From NCBI RefSeq assembly GCF_041435355.1, contig NZ_CP108442.1, positions 7,252,501-7,316,500 on the forward strand: a stretch of 64,000 bases of DNA. Direction: 5' to 3'. The translations under genes were made by a program, and so were the position numbers. Below the pieces are notes generated by a model that searched no databases, was not told the DNA's origin, and worked only from the letters and a program-made list of their open reading frames with translations. The stretch is from Streptomyces sp. NBC_01276. Its GTDB lineage: Bacteria > Actinomycetota > Actinomycetes > Streptomycetales > Streptomycetaceae. Shown here in pieces: positions 25,976 through 33,353 of this stretch; position 1 is the stretch's first letter; each line of letters opens with the position of its first letter.

Positions 25976-28750
25976 GTGGCGGCGACGGGGCACGCTGACA
26001 CCGGGGTGGGACACACCAACGTCGGACAACGCGAACTCATCGAGGCGGTCCACCGTGCGCTGACCACGCACGGCAGGGCCGTGCTCACCGGACCCGCCGG
26101 AGCGGGCAAGACCGAGGTGGCGCGCGCCGTCGCGGCCGCCGCCGCGGGCCGGCGCGAAACCGTCCTGCGGCTCGCCCCCGAAGCCGCCGACCAGGCGATA
26201 CCCGAGGCAGCCGCCGCCACCCTGCTCGCCTCCGTCCCCCGCTCCGCCCTCGAACGCCTCGCCGGGCCCCAGCGCACCGCCATCGCCCTGCTCCGCCGCG
26301 AGGCCGACGCCCCCGGAGCGGGCCGCGACCACGTCGCCCTGCGCCTCGCCGTCGTCGAAGTCCTGCGCACCTTGTCCGTCCCGGGCCCGGTCCTGCTCGT
26401 CCTCGACAACGCCCAGTGGCTCGACGCCGAGAGCACCGACCTGCTCCGCTTCGTCCTGCGCCTGACCCCGCCCCGCGTACGGGTCCTCGTCGCCGAATGC
26501 GTCCAGGGCGGCACCCCCGTCGCCGAACCCCTCTGCGGCCCCGGCACCCCCGTCGTCCGCGTCCCCCCGCTCGGTGCCGACCAGGTCGCCGAGCTCCTGC
26601 TCCGCCACGGCCTGCCCGCCCGCCTCGCCGGCCGCGTCCACCAGGCCAGCGGGGGCAACCCGCGGCTCGCCCTCGCCCTCGGGCACTCCCTCGCGGAGGC
26701 CTGCGGCGGACCGGGCGGCGCCGCCCACCACGCGGACACCCCGCCGGTCTCCGGGCAGGCCCGCGAGGTCGCCCGCCGGCTCCTCGCCGAAGCCCCCGCC
26801 CGCGCCCGGCGGACCCTGCTCCTCGCCGCCCTCGCGGCCCGCCCCACCACCGCGCTGCTGCGCCGCGCCGGACGCCCCGATGCCGAAGCGGAACTCGCGG
26901 AGGCCGAACGGGCCGCGCTGGTCACCGTAGGGGAGGACGGCGCCGTCACCTTCACGGCCGGCGCCCTGCCGACCGCCCTGGCCGCCGACGCCGGCTGGCC
27001 GGAGCGCGCGGCCGGACACGCCGCCCTCGCCGCCGCCGTCGACGACCCCGTCCAGGCCGTACGCCACCGCGCGCTGGCCGTCGACACCCCCGACGCGGAC
27101 CTCGCCGACCGGATCACCGACGCGGCCGCCGCGTGCCGGCGCAGGGGCCAGCGGGCCCTCGCCGCCGAACTCGGTCTGCTGGCCGCCGAACGCACCCCCC
27201 TCGCCCTGCCCCGCGAGGAACTCGCCCGGCTCGTCGCCGCCGCCGAGGACGCCGGCTGGGCCGGCCGCGCCGACCTCGCCCGCCGCGCCACCCGCGCCGT
27301 CCTCGCCCGTGACGCCTCGCCCGCCCAGCGGGTGCGCGCCCGGCTCGCCGTGATCGACGCCGCCGGGCAGGCCCTCGCCGACGCCGACGAGACCATCGCC
27401 CACGCCCTGGCCGACGCCGCGGGCGACCCCTCGCTGCGGGCCGCCGTCCTGCTGCGGATCGCCTGGAAGCACAACATCGGCGACGGCGACCCCCTGCGCT
27501 CCCGCGACGCCGCCGCCGAGGCGGGCGCCCTCGCCAAGGCCGGCGGGGACCAGGTCGCCGAGGCCATGGCCCTGACCGTACGGGCCCGCATGGGCCGCAT
27601 CCTCGGGGACCCCGACGCGGAGGACATCCTCGCCGAGGCCCTCTCCCTGCCCGCCCCCGAGGTCCCCCTCGGGATGCGCAACGCGCCCCAGTACCTGGCC
27701 GTCCGCCACGCCCTCTTCGACGACCGGCTCGCCGACGCCCGCCGTCAGCTCCTCGTCCTGCTGCCCGCCGTGCAGCGCACCGGATCGGCCGAGGACGTCT
27801 TCGAGGTGCTGCGCAGCCTCACCGAGGTGGAACTGCGGCGCGGCCGCTGCGTCGCCGGGTCCGCGCACGCCCGCCGCGCGCTGGAGCTGACCATCGAGGC
27901 GGGCCTGTCACCCGGACCGGCCTGGTACGTCGCCGCGACGGCCGAGGCCGCGGCCGGCAGCTTCGCCCGCGCCGCCGGATACGCCCGCCGGGGCATCCAG
28001 GCCTCCGAGGAGGAACAGGACCAGGTCTTCCTGTCCCGGGCGCTGTACGCCCTCGGCACCGTCGAACTGGCCACCGGGGAGGCCGCGAAGGCCGTCGCCA
28101 CGTTGAGCCGGGTCGCCGCGCTGGAGGAGGCCCAGCAGGTGGTGGACCCCTCGGTCCTGCGCTGGCACGGGGAGCTCGCCGAGGCCCTGGTCGCCGCCGA
28201 CGATCCCGTCGGGGCCGGGGAACTGCTCGACCGGGTCACCCCCGTGGCCCGCTCCCTGGGGCGGACCACGGTGATCGCGGCCCTGGACCGGGCCCGGGCC
28301 CTGTGCCGTTCGGCACAGGGCGAACCGGAACCGGCCGTCGCCCTGCTGGAGCTGACCGCGCAGCGGTTCGGGGCCCTCGGGCTGCCCCTGGAACAGGGCC
28401 GCACGCTCCTCGCGCTGGCCCGGGTGGAACGCCGGCGCCGGCGCCGGGCCCCCGCCCGTGCCGCCCTGTCGGCGGCGGCCGAGGTCTTCGCGGGGGCCGG
28501 GGCCAAGCCCTGGCTCGGCCTCGCCCGCGAGAGCCCGGCCGAGACCGCCGCCCCGCGCCCCGCGGTGGCGGCCCTGACCGAGGCGGAGGCCAGACTGGCG
28601 CTGCTCGTCGGCGGGGGAGCCAGCAACCAGGAGGCCGCGGCGAAGCTCTTCCTGAGCGTGAAGACGGTGGAGGCCCGCCTCACCCGGATCTACCAGAAAC
28701 TGGACGTCCGCTCCCGCGCCCAGCTGGCCACCGCGCTGCGCGGGCACTGA
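25976..28750 (+). CDS. Large ATPase LuxR-family regulator (LAL-like)
   Basis: A regulator of about 924 residues. A STAND-type ATPase domain at the N-terminus has Walker A GPAGAGKT (about 39-46) and Walker B LLVLDNAQWLD (about 140-150). A long TPR-like helical region follows. The C-terminus is a LuxR helix-turn-helix (TEAEARLALLVGGGASNQEA, then LSVKTVEARLTRIYQKL). Such LAL proteins activate carbohydrate or secondary-metabolite genes in an ATP-dependent way. The start is uncertain: GTG at 25976 and 26006 are both possible, and the frame is open from 25853. It converges on the chitinase gene, which it might or might not control. Confidence 0.88.
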   Translation: MAATGHADTGVGHTNVGQRELIEAVHRALTTHGRAVLTGPAGAGKTEVARAVAAAAAGRRETVLRLAPEAADQAIPEAAAATLLASVPRSALERLAGPQRTAIALLRREADAPGAGRDHVALRLAVVEVLRTLSVPGPVLLVLDNAQWLDAESTDLLRFVLRLTPPRVRVLVAECVQGGTPVAEPLCGPGTPVVRVPPLGADQVAELLLRHGLPARLAGRVHQASGGNPRLALALGHSLAEACGGPGGAAHHADTPPVSGQAREVARRLLAEAPARARRTLLLAALAARPTTALLRRAGRPDAEAELAEAERAALVTVGEDGAVTFTAGALPTALAADAGWPERAAGHAALAAAVDDPVQAVRHRALAVDTPDADLADRITDAAAACRRRGQRALAAELGLLAAERTPLALPREELARLVAAAEDAGWAGRADLARRATRAVLARDASPAQRVRARLAVIDAAGQALADADETIAHALADAAGDPSLRAAVLLRIAWKHNIGDGDPLRSRDAAAEAGALAKAGGDQVAEAMALTVRARMGRILGDPDAEDILAEALSLPAPEVPLGMRNAPQYLAVRHALFDDRLADARRQLLVLLPAVQRTGSAEDVFEVLRSLTEVELRRGRCVAGSAHARRALELTIEAGLSPGPAWYVAATAEAAAGSFARAAGYARRGIQASEEEQDQVFLSRALYALGTVELATGEAAKAVATLSRVAALEEAQQVVDPSVLRWHGELAEALVAADDPVGAGELLDRVTPVARSLGRTTVIAALDRARALCRSAQGEPEPAVALLELTAQRFGALGLPLEQGRTLLALARVERRRRRRAPARAALSAAAEVFAGAGAKPWLGLARESPAETAAPRPAVAALTEAEARLALLVGGGASNQEAAAKLFLSVKTVEARLTRIYQKLDVRSRAQLATALRGH

Positions 28751-28778
28751 GCGGGTCACGCCCCGGGGCGCGACCCGC
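28751..28778. terminator. Bidirectional hairpin between LuxR and chitinase genes
   Basis: GCGGGTC and GACCCGC enclose a CGCCCC/GGGGCG inner stem with one mismatch between them. It starts right at the LuxR stop and serves both convergent genes. No U tract. Confidence 0.6.
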
Positions 28779-28799
28779 CCGGTGCCCGCGGGGTCCGCG

Positions 28800-29723
28800 T
28801 CAGCAGCCGAGGTTGTTGCCCGGGGTGACGCCCAGCAGCTGCGTGAAGCTCTGGTACTTGCTCACCCGGCTCTGCACCTGCGCCGGGTTGCCGCCGTTGC
28901 ACTCCAGGGACCCGTTGATGGAGCGGATGGTCTCGCCGAAGCCCGCTCCGTTGACCATGGCGGCGTGGGCGGTCATCGTGCCGGGGCCGTTCTGGGTGTT
29001 CCAGTACCAGAGTGCCGTCTTCATGGCGACCGCCGGATCCTGCTCGACCAGGTAGGGGTTGGCGAGGAGGTTGATGCCCAGGGCGTCGCCCGCCGCCTTG
29101 TAGTTGAAGTTCCAGCTCAGCTGGATGGGGCCGCGCCCGTAGTAGGCGGCCTGGCCCGCGGGACAGCCGTAGGGCTGGGAGGCGTCGCAGTAGTGCGGGT
29201 AGTTGGCGGTGTTCTGCTCCACCACGTACACCAGCCCGCCCGTCTCGTGGGAGACGTTGGCGAGGAAGGCGGCCGCCTCGCGCCGCTTGACCGTGTCGTC
29301 ACCGGTGTTGGCGAAGCCGGGGTAGGCGGACAGGGCCGCGACCAGGCCGTTGTACGTGTAGAACGGGTTCCGGTTCGGGAACATCTGGTTGAACTGGGCC
29401 TCGCTGACCACGAAGCCGGAGGGGTTGCCGGTGCCGGGGTCGGGGTCCGTGCCCCCGCCGCCCCCGCAGGCACCCTGGTCCGACCACACGCCCCACTGGC
29501 CGGTGGTCCCGGGAGTCTCGCCCTGGGTCCACCACTTCGCCTGCCAGTTGTGGCCGTTGTACGAGGCGCTCGCGCCGCCCGTGTAGACGGCGGAGGAAGC
29601 CCAGGCCGAGGCGCAGGCGGGGGCCGCGGCGGCGGGCGAGGCGGGCAGGGCGACGGCGAGGCCGAGCGTCACGGCTGCGGCCGCGGCGAGGGAGAGGGTA
29701 CGGCGGCGTAGGGCGCGTATCAC
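28800..29723 (-). CDS. Secreted GH19 chitinase with N-terminal chitin-binding domain
   Basis: A 307-residue exochitinase/endochitinase of family GH19. A signal peptide ends near ASPAAAAP (residue 35). A small CBM5/12-type chitin-binding domain follows (about 37-86, with YNGHNWQAKWWTQGETPG and Cys 37/86 flanking). A Gly/Asp/Pro linker leads to the catalytic domain (104-307) with Glu 160 in NVSHETGG and Glu 169 in VVEQNTA as the acid and base. It hydrolyses chitin outside the cell. The start is GTG 29723, with AGGAG seven bases upstream. Two dre-like boxes lie upstream, so GlcNAc-dependent DasR control is likely. Confidence 0.95.
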   Translation of the reverse strand: MIRALRRRTLSLAAAAAVTLGLAVALPASPAAAAPACASAWASSAVYTGGASASYNGHNWQAKWWTQGETPGTTGQWGVWSDQGACGGGGGTDPDPGTGNPSGFVVSEAQFNQMFPNRNPFYTYNGLVAALSAYPGFANTGDDTVKRREAAAFLANVSHETGGLVYVVEQNTANYPHYCDASQPYGCPAGQAAYYGRGPIQLSWNFNYKAAGDALGINLLANPYLVEQDPAVAMKTALWYWNTQNGPGTMTAHAAMVNGAGFGETIRSINGSLECNGGNPAQVQSRVSKYQSFTQLLGVTPGNNLGC

Positions 29724-29795
29724 GTAACTGCTCCTGAGGTGGGGGGAGTCGTCGCGGGGGGTGGGGGGCGACGGCTACCGCCACTGAAGCGAAGA

Positions 29796-29823
29796 TGGTC
29801 TGGACCTGTCAAGGTCTAGACCA
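29796..29823 (-). promoter_or_regulatory. Paired dre-like boxes and -35 of the chitinase promoter
   Basis: Read on the minus strand, TGGTCTAGACCT and AGGTCCAGACCA stand four bases apart. Both fit the DasR-responsive/chitinase direct-repeat consensus TGGTCTAGACCA. A perfect TTGACA (plus strand TGTCAA, 29807-29812) sits between and overlaps both boxes, so a bound repressor would cover the promoter. Confidence 0.75.
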
Positions 29824-29859
29824 AAGGTTTCCGGGTTGGTGCGGGACTCCGGAAACGCG

Positions 29860-29895
29860 GGAACGGCGTGACGACCGTGTCCGTCACGCCGTTCC
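29860..29895 (-). terminator. Terminator of the rodlin gene
   Basis: A perfect 14-bp stem, GGAACGGCGTGACG with CGTCACGCCGTTCC, around an 8-base loop. It begins 14 bases after the rodlin stop. Confidence 0.75.
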
Positions 29896-29909
29896 GGATG
29901 CCGCTGGGG

Positions 29910-30320
29910 TCAGCTGCCGGCGGACAGGTTGCCGGACAGGACCGGGATGTTGTCCACGATGTGCGACAGCGACTCGTCGCCCTTGGCCTGGGTGGAGTTC
30001 TCGGCGCACTGCTGGTTCTGCGGGTTGGACAGGACGTTGATGTCCTGGACGCCGATGTTGAGGGCGGCGAGGACCGACTGCACGTTGACCTTCGCGGGCA
30101 GGCCGATGCAGAGCTTGTTCAGTGAACCCTGGACCGCGCTGAGCTGCGGGCTCATCGCGCCCTTGGTCTCCTGGTTGCCGTAGACCTGCGAGGCGCCGTT
30201 GCCGTTGACGGTGTTCACGCCGTTGTCGTTCCCGATCGCCATCGCCGGGGAGGCCGCGAGGGCGCCCGTGCCCAGTACGGAGGCGGTGACCGCGGCGGTG
30301 GCCATGAACTTCTTGAGCAT
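29910..30320 (-). CDS. Rodlin (spore surface rodlet protein)
   Basis: A 136-residue exported protein. The signal peptide (MLKKFMATAAVTASVLGTG, cleavage near ASPAMA) is followed by IGNDNGVNTVNGNGASQVYG, the typical start of mature RdlA/RdlB rodlins. The core PQLSAVQGSLNKLCIGLPAK and NIGVQDINVL plus QNQQCAENS also fit; the two Cys probably pair. Rodlins order chaplin amyloid fibres into rodlets on aerial hyphae and spores. Only one rodlin is visible here, whereas S. coelicolor has two divergent copies. The gene has its own terminator; AAGGATCC precedes the ATG. Confidence 0.95.
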   Translation of the reverse strand: MLKKFMATAAVTASVLGTGALAASPAMAIGNDNGVNTVNGNGASQVYGNQETKGAMSPQLSAVQGSLNKLCIGLPAKVNVQSVLAALNIGVQDINVLSNPQNQQCAENSTQAKGDESLSHIVDNIPVLSGNLSAGS

Positions 30321-30440
30321 GGTGGATCCTTCTGTCGCATGAGCTGTCCCCGGCGGGACGTCCTGATCAACTGCCCCCGCGTCCAGGGGTTATCGCCGAT
30401 CACCCATGCGGCCCAATGATTCGCGCCGTGGCCGGCCGGC

Positions 30441-30478
30441 CGCCGGGGGCCGCCCGGGGCTCCAGGCGGCCCCCGGCG
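30441..30478 (-). terminator. Hairpin downstream of the DUF5302 gene
   Basis: A perfect 14-bp stem, CGCCGGGGGCCGCC with GGCGGCCCCCGGCG, and a 10-base loop. It lies 60 bases beyond the DUF5302 stop. Confidence 0.6.
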
Positions 30479-30538
30479 CGCTCCCCGACGGTCCCGGGTC
30501 GAGCCTGCCGGGGCCGGGGAAGGGTCCGGCCCCCGGCG

Positions 30539-30775
30539 TCAGCCGGTCTTGCGGCGGACCTTCTTGTTCTTGCCCCCGGCGCCGGCGCTGGAGCCCTGCA
30601 CCTTCGCGCGGCTCTGGTGCGACTGCTGGGACTGGGCGCTCGCGGCGTTGCGCGCCAGCGCCTCGCGGAACTTGCGCTTGGCCTCGTCGGCCGGGGACTC
30701 GTCCTGCGGGACGTCCGCCGCGGCCCCGTCCGTCTGTGCCCCGTCCGCCTGCGGGGTCTGTGGTGCGTCAGCCAT
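30539..30775 (-). CDS. DUF5302 small basic-acidic protein
   Basis: A 78-residue hydrophilic protein. The N-terminal half is Ala/Asp/Gln-rich and probably disordered. Then comes DESPADEAKRKFREALARN, a helix typical of the actinobacterial DUF5302 family, and a Lys/Arg-rich end (GGKNKKVRRKTG). The ATG at 30775 has GGAGG nine bases upstream and is preferred over a start eight codons earlier. Function unknown; the small size, charge and tail would suit nucleic acid or ribosome contact, but that is inference. Confidence 0.85.
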   Translation of the reverse strand: MADAPQTPQADGAQTDGAAADVPQDESPADEAKRKFREALARNAASAQSQQSHQSRAKVQGSSAGAGGKNKKVRRKTG

Positions 30776-30860
30776 CGGTGTGCCTCCTGGAGTGATCACG
30801 TCCGCCCAGTCTGTCAGCCAGGCCGTTCGCGGGCCATCGGGTTCGCGCCGGGGCGGCCGG

Positions 30861-31139
30861 TCAGCGGGGCGGGGCGGGCGCCCCGGCCCCGCCGCCGGCG
30901 CGGATGGCGCGCAGCGCGGCGGTGTGCAGGGCGTGCGGATCGCCGTGGGCCACCGGGCTGCCGGTCAGCGTGTACCACTCGTCCGCGTCCGTGTACTGGA
31001 CCGCGAACCCGACCGTGCCGTCCGCCCCGCCGGTCGTCCGCAGCGTGAGCGGGCCCGTGATGACCCCGACCTCGTCGGTCATGGCCCCGCCGGGACCGGC
31101 GAGGACCTCGTCCTGCCAGGTGCGTTCGGGCCCGGTCAC
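30861..31139 (-). CDS. Small protein of unknown function
   Basis: A 92-residue protein whose GTG start overlaps the stop of the HNH nuclease gene by GTGA, which argues for coupled translation. It reads VTGPERTWQDEVLAGPGGAM and then a beta-rich stretch (TLRTTGGADGTVGFAVQYTD) and WYTLTGSPVAH. It has no signal peptide, membrane helix or known motif, and ends in Gly/Ala/Pro. Because it is coupled to a nuclease gene, an immunity or accessory role is conceivable but untested. Codon bias supports it as real. Confidence 0.7.
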   Translation of the reverse strand: MTGPERTWQDEVLAGPGGAMTDEVGVITGPLTLRTTGGADGTVGFAVQYTDADEWYTLTGSPVAHGDPHALHTAALRAIRAGGGAGAPAPPR

Positions 31140-31897
31140 GAGGCGCAGGTGTCGATCATGGTGGTGAGCACGGCCCTCTCGCCGTCGGTGACGGTCAGCC
31201 CGTAGTGGGACTTGACGGTGGTCCAGGCGCGCCCGTACTGGCACCAGCTCGACTTGTCCGTCGGCTGCCACAGCTCGGGGCTCTGGTCGCCCTTGGAGCG
31301 GTTGGAGGACGCCGAGACCGCCAGCAGCTGCGGCCGTGTCAGGTCGTTGGCGAAGGCCTTGCGCCGGGCCGCGTCCCAGGCGGCGGCGCCCGAGCGCCAG
31401 GCCTCGGCGAGCGGCACCATGTGGTCGATGTCCAGCTTCGCGGCCTCGGTGACGGTCGCCCCGTCGTAGAGGCTCTTCCAGCGGCCCGTCAGGGCCCGGC
31501 ACTCGGCGTCCTGCGTGACGTCGGTGCCGTCCCGCTTGAGGACCACCTCGCGGGTGTCGCACTTGTTGCCCTGCTCCGCCCAGTGCGTGAACTTGTCCCG
31601 GCTGTACCCGGCCATCGTGCCGGGCTTGCCCGTCGTCAGCGCCGCCAGCCGGGTCCGGGCGACGGCCGCGCTGACCATCCCGGGCAGCACGTCCGCGGGG
31701 GCCGGCTGTCCGGCGGCCCCCGAGGGCGCCGGCGGGGCGGAGCTCGCGCTCCCGGTCGCGCCGGTGGCCGGGCCCGGTCCGGGCGTACCCCCGGTCTTGC
31801 CGTCCCCGGAGGACCCCGGCCCACCGCATCCGCTGATACCGAGCAGCACGGCCGCCACTGCCACCGCCGCGCCGCGCACACCTGACTGACGACCCAT
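31136..31897 (-). CDS. Secreted HNH endonuclease lipoprotein (DUF1524/GmrSD-C type)
   Basis: A 253-residue exported nuclease-like protein. The signal ends in a lipobox (LLGISGCGG), so it is probably a surface lipoprotein. After a Pro/Ala linker, the domain carries CDTREVVLKRD, the HNH core LDIDHMVPLAEAW and a C-terminal SASSNRSKGD motif with nearby Cys residues. This matches the HNH fold of the GmrSD C-terminal (DUF1524) family seen in many secreted actinobacterial proteins, likely acting on DNA outside the cell. The ATG 31897 has a GGGGTGGG site upstream. A small gene overlaps its stop. Confidence 0.9.
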   Translation of the reverse strand: MGRQSGVRGAAVAVAAVLLGISGCGGPGSSGDGKTGGTPGPGPATGATGSASSAPPAPSGAAGQPAPADVLPGMVSAAVARTRLAALTTGKPGTMAGYSRDKFTHWAEQGNKCDTREVVLKRDGTDVTQDAECRALTGRWKSLYDGATVTEAAKLDIDHMVPLAEAWRSGAAAWDAARRKAFANDLTRPQLLAVSASSNRSKGDQSPELWQPTDKSSWCQYGRAWTTVKSHYGLTVTDGERAVLTTMIDTCAS

Positions 31898-32222
31898 GAC
31901 CCACCCCGACGAGACTCCGCACTGACCCGGGAAGACTACCCATAACCGGACAACCAACCCCGCACCGGGCGGTGCGGAGTGTCCGGGCGGTCGAACTACG
32001 CCGTGTCCTCGGGACCACCTCGCCGACCGGATGGGGCCGGCGAGGAGAGGCGGCGTGGTGCCGGCCCTCCGGATGAGGAAGTCGAGGCGCATAGAGGGTT
32101 CCGCTGCCACCCGGCAGCAACGGTTATGGAACTCCGGCAGCCGGAGCGGGAGCAGGGGCGGCCGCCGCTCGACCGCTCGCACCGGTCGATGACGTCGGCC
32201 GAGGCGGGCCGGGCCGATGAGG
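31898..32222. other. Intergenic stretch upstream of the HNH gene
   Basis: 325 bases without a supportable gene. A CCGCACC/GGTGCGG hairpin is at 31960-31977. Short frames here lack codon bias. Third-position GC is lower than in the neighbours, which fits non-coding DNA. Confidence 0.5.
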
Positions 32223-32870
32223 CTAGGTGCGCAGGGTCCGCCATTCGCGGGGGTGCAGCGGGACCGGCGGCAGGCGCAGCAGGTCCGTCAGCGGGGCTCC
32301 CTGTTCCGCCCAGCGGCGCAGCAGCTCGCGGTCGATCCACCGCACGCCGTGCCGGTCGCCCCACGCCTTGGCGTCCTGGGTGAGGCCGCCGTTGGTGACC
32401 ACCAGGGCGTGGTCGGCCCGGTGCGCCGGACCCGCCGCGCCCATCGCCTCGGCCATCACCGAGGTGCCGACGGTGGCTCCGGCGGCGCCCGCGCGGGTGT
32501 GCCGGGCGCGGACCAGGATGCGGCCGTGCCGCGCGTCCTCGCCGATCACCCCGGCGGCCCCCCGTGCGCCCCAGCCGTCCCGGACCAGCAGGTCGCGCAC
32601 CGCGTACTCGAACTCCTCGTGGCCCATGGCGTCGAACTCCGCCAGGGTGATCCGCAGCGCAGCGGGGCGCGCGGCCCGGTTCAGCGTGCGCCATCCCGCG
32701 ACGGCCACCGCCGCGAGGGCCGCCGCCAGGGCCACGGCCGGGCCGTGCGCGGCGGCGAACCCGGTCACGGCCATCAGGGCGACGAGCGCCAGGCCCCCGG
32801 CGGTGATCCGCCCCCCGGGCCCCCGGGTGCGGCCGCGCGCCCGTACGCGGTGGTAGCCGTCCCGTGCCAT
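32223..32870 (-). CDS. Membrane-anchored Mrr-like restriction endonuclease-fold protein
   Basis: A 215-residue protein with a basic N-terminus, two hydrophobic helices (about residues 24-62) and a C-terminal Mrr-type domain: EFDAMGHEEFEYAVRDLLVR, then GEDARHGRILVRARHT, then DHALVVTNGGLTQDAKAWGD and a final GVRWIDRELLRRW. In active Mrr enzymes the core has G-x-D followed by QxK; here the Asp position is changed (GAAGVIG) and QxK reads RAR. It may therefore be catalytically dead or use other residues. ATG 32870 follows GGAGGGGG. It lies between an HNH nuclease gene and the MoxR/VWA cassette. Confidence 0.85.
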   Translation of the reverse strand: MARDGYHRVRARGRTRGPGGRITAGGLALVALMAVTGFAAAHGPAVALAAALAAVAVAGWRTLNRAARPAALRITLAEFDAMGHEEFEYAVRDLLVRDGWGARGAAGVIGEDARHGRILVRARHTRAGAAGATVGTSVMAEAMGAAGPAHRADHALVVTNGGLTQDAKAWGDRHGVRWIDRELLRRWAEQGAPLTDLLRLPPVPLHPREWRTLRT

Positions 32871-33353
32871 CGAGCCCCCTCCGCTCAGGGGCCGGCCGCG
32901 GGTGCGGGGCCCTCCGGGAAGAGTGTGGGCAGCACGGGGTCCAGAAAGGGTGGAATCGTCATGGACGTCGAGTCGAGGGCTCAGATCCGGCCGCACCGGA
33001 AGTCGGCCCGGCCCCCGCGCACGGGCGGCCGAAGCCCCCACGGCCGGGCCGAACGCCCGAAGGACTTGGCCGAAAACAGGGAGCGCATCGCGCCCCGCCC
33101 GCGCCGGAGCCGCCTCCCGCGCCGGATCCCGGGCCCACGCCCCCGTGTGCCGCGCCGCGGACGCGTGAGGCCAGGGGGACGTACGGGGGCGGGCCCCGCC
33201 GCCGTCCCGGACGCCGGCGGCGTCACCCGCCCGTGGTGGAGGCGGACGGGTGGCCCCGGGCGGCGGGGTCCGCTCCCGCCCCGCCCGCCGACGGAGTCGA
33301 CGCTCCCTGCGCGATGGCGGACGGGGCCGGCGGGGTCTGCGCCGCCGGGGCGG
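32871..33353. other. Long intergenic stretch downstream of the SWIM gene
   Basis: 483 bases without a gene I can support, between the Mrr-like and SWIM genes. A plus-strand ATG at 32961 follows an AAAGGG site, but the reading frame is Arg/Pro-rich and runs on into the antisense of the SWIM gene. A minus-strand frame (33223-33356) is Ala/Pro-rich with good third-position GC and continues from the SWIM gene in another frame. Confidence 0.45.

Noticed and set aside
31898..32222. Possible tRNA or small RNA because of hairpins
   Set aside because: No cloverleaf or CCA pattern; only one short hairpin.
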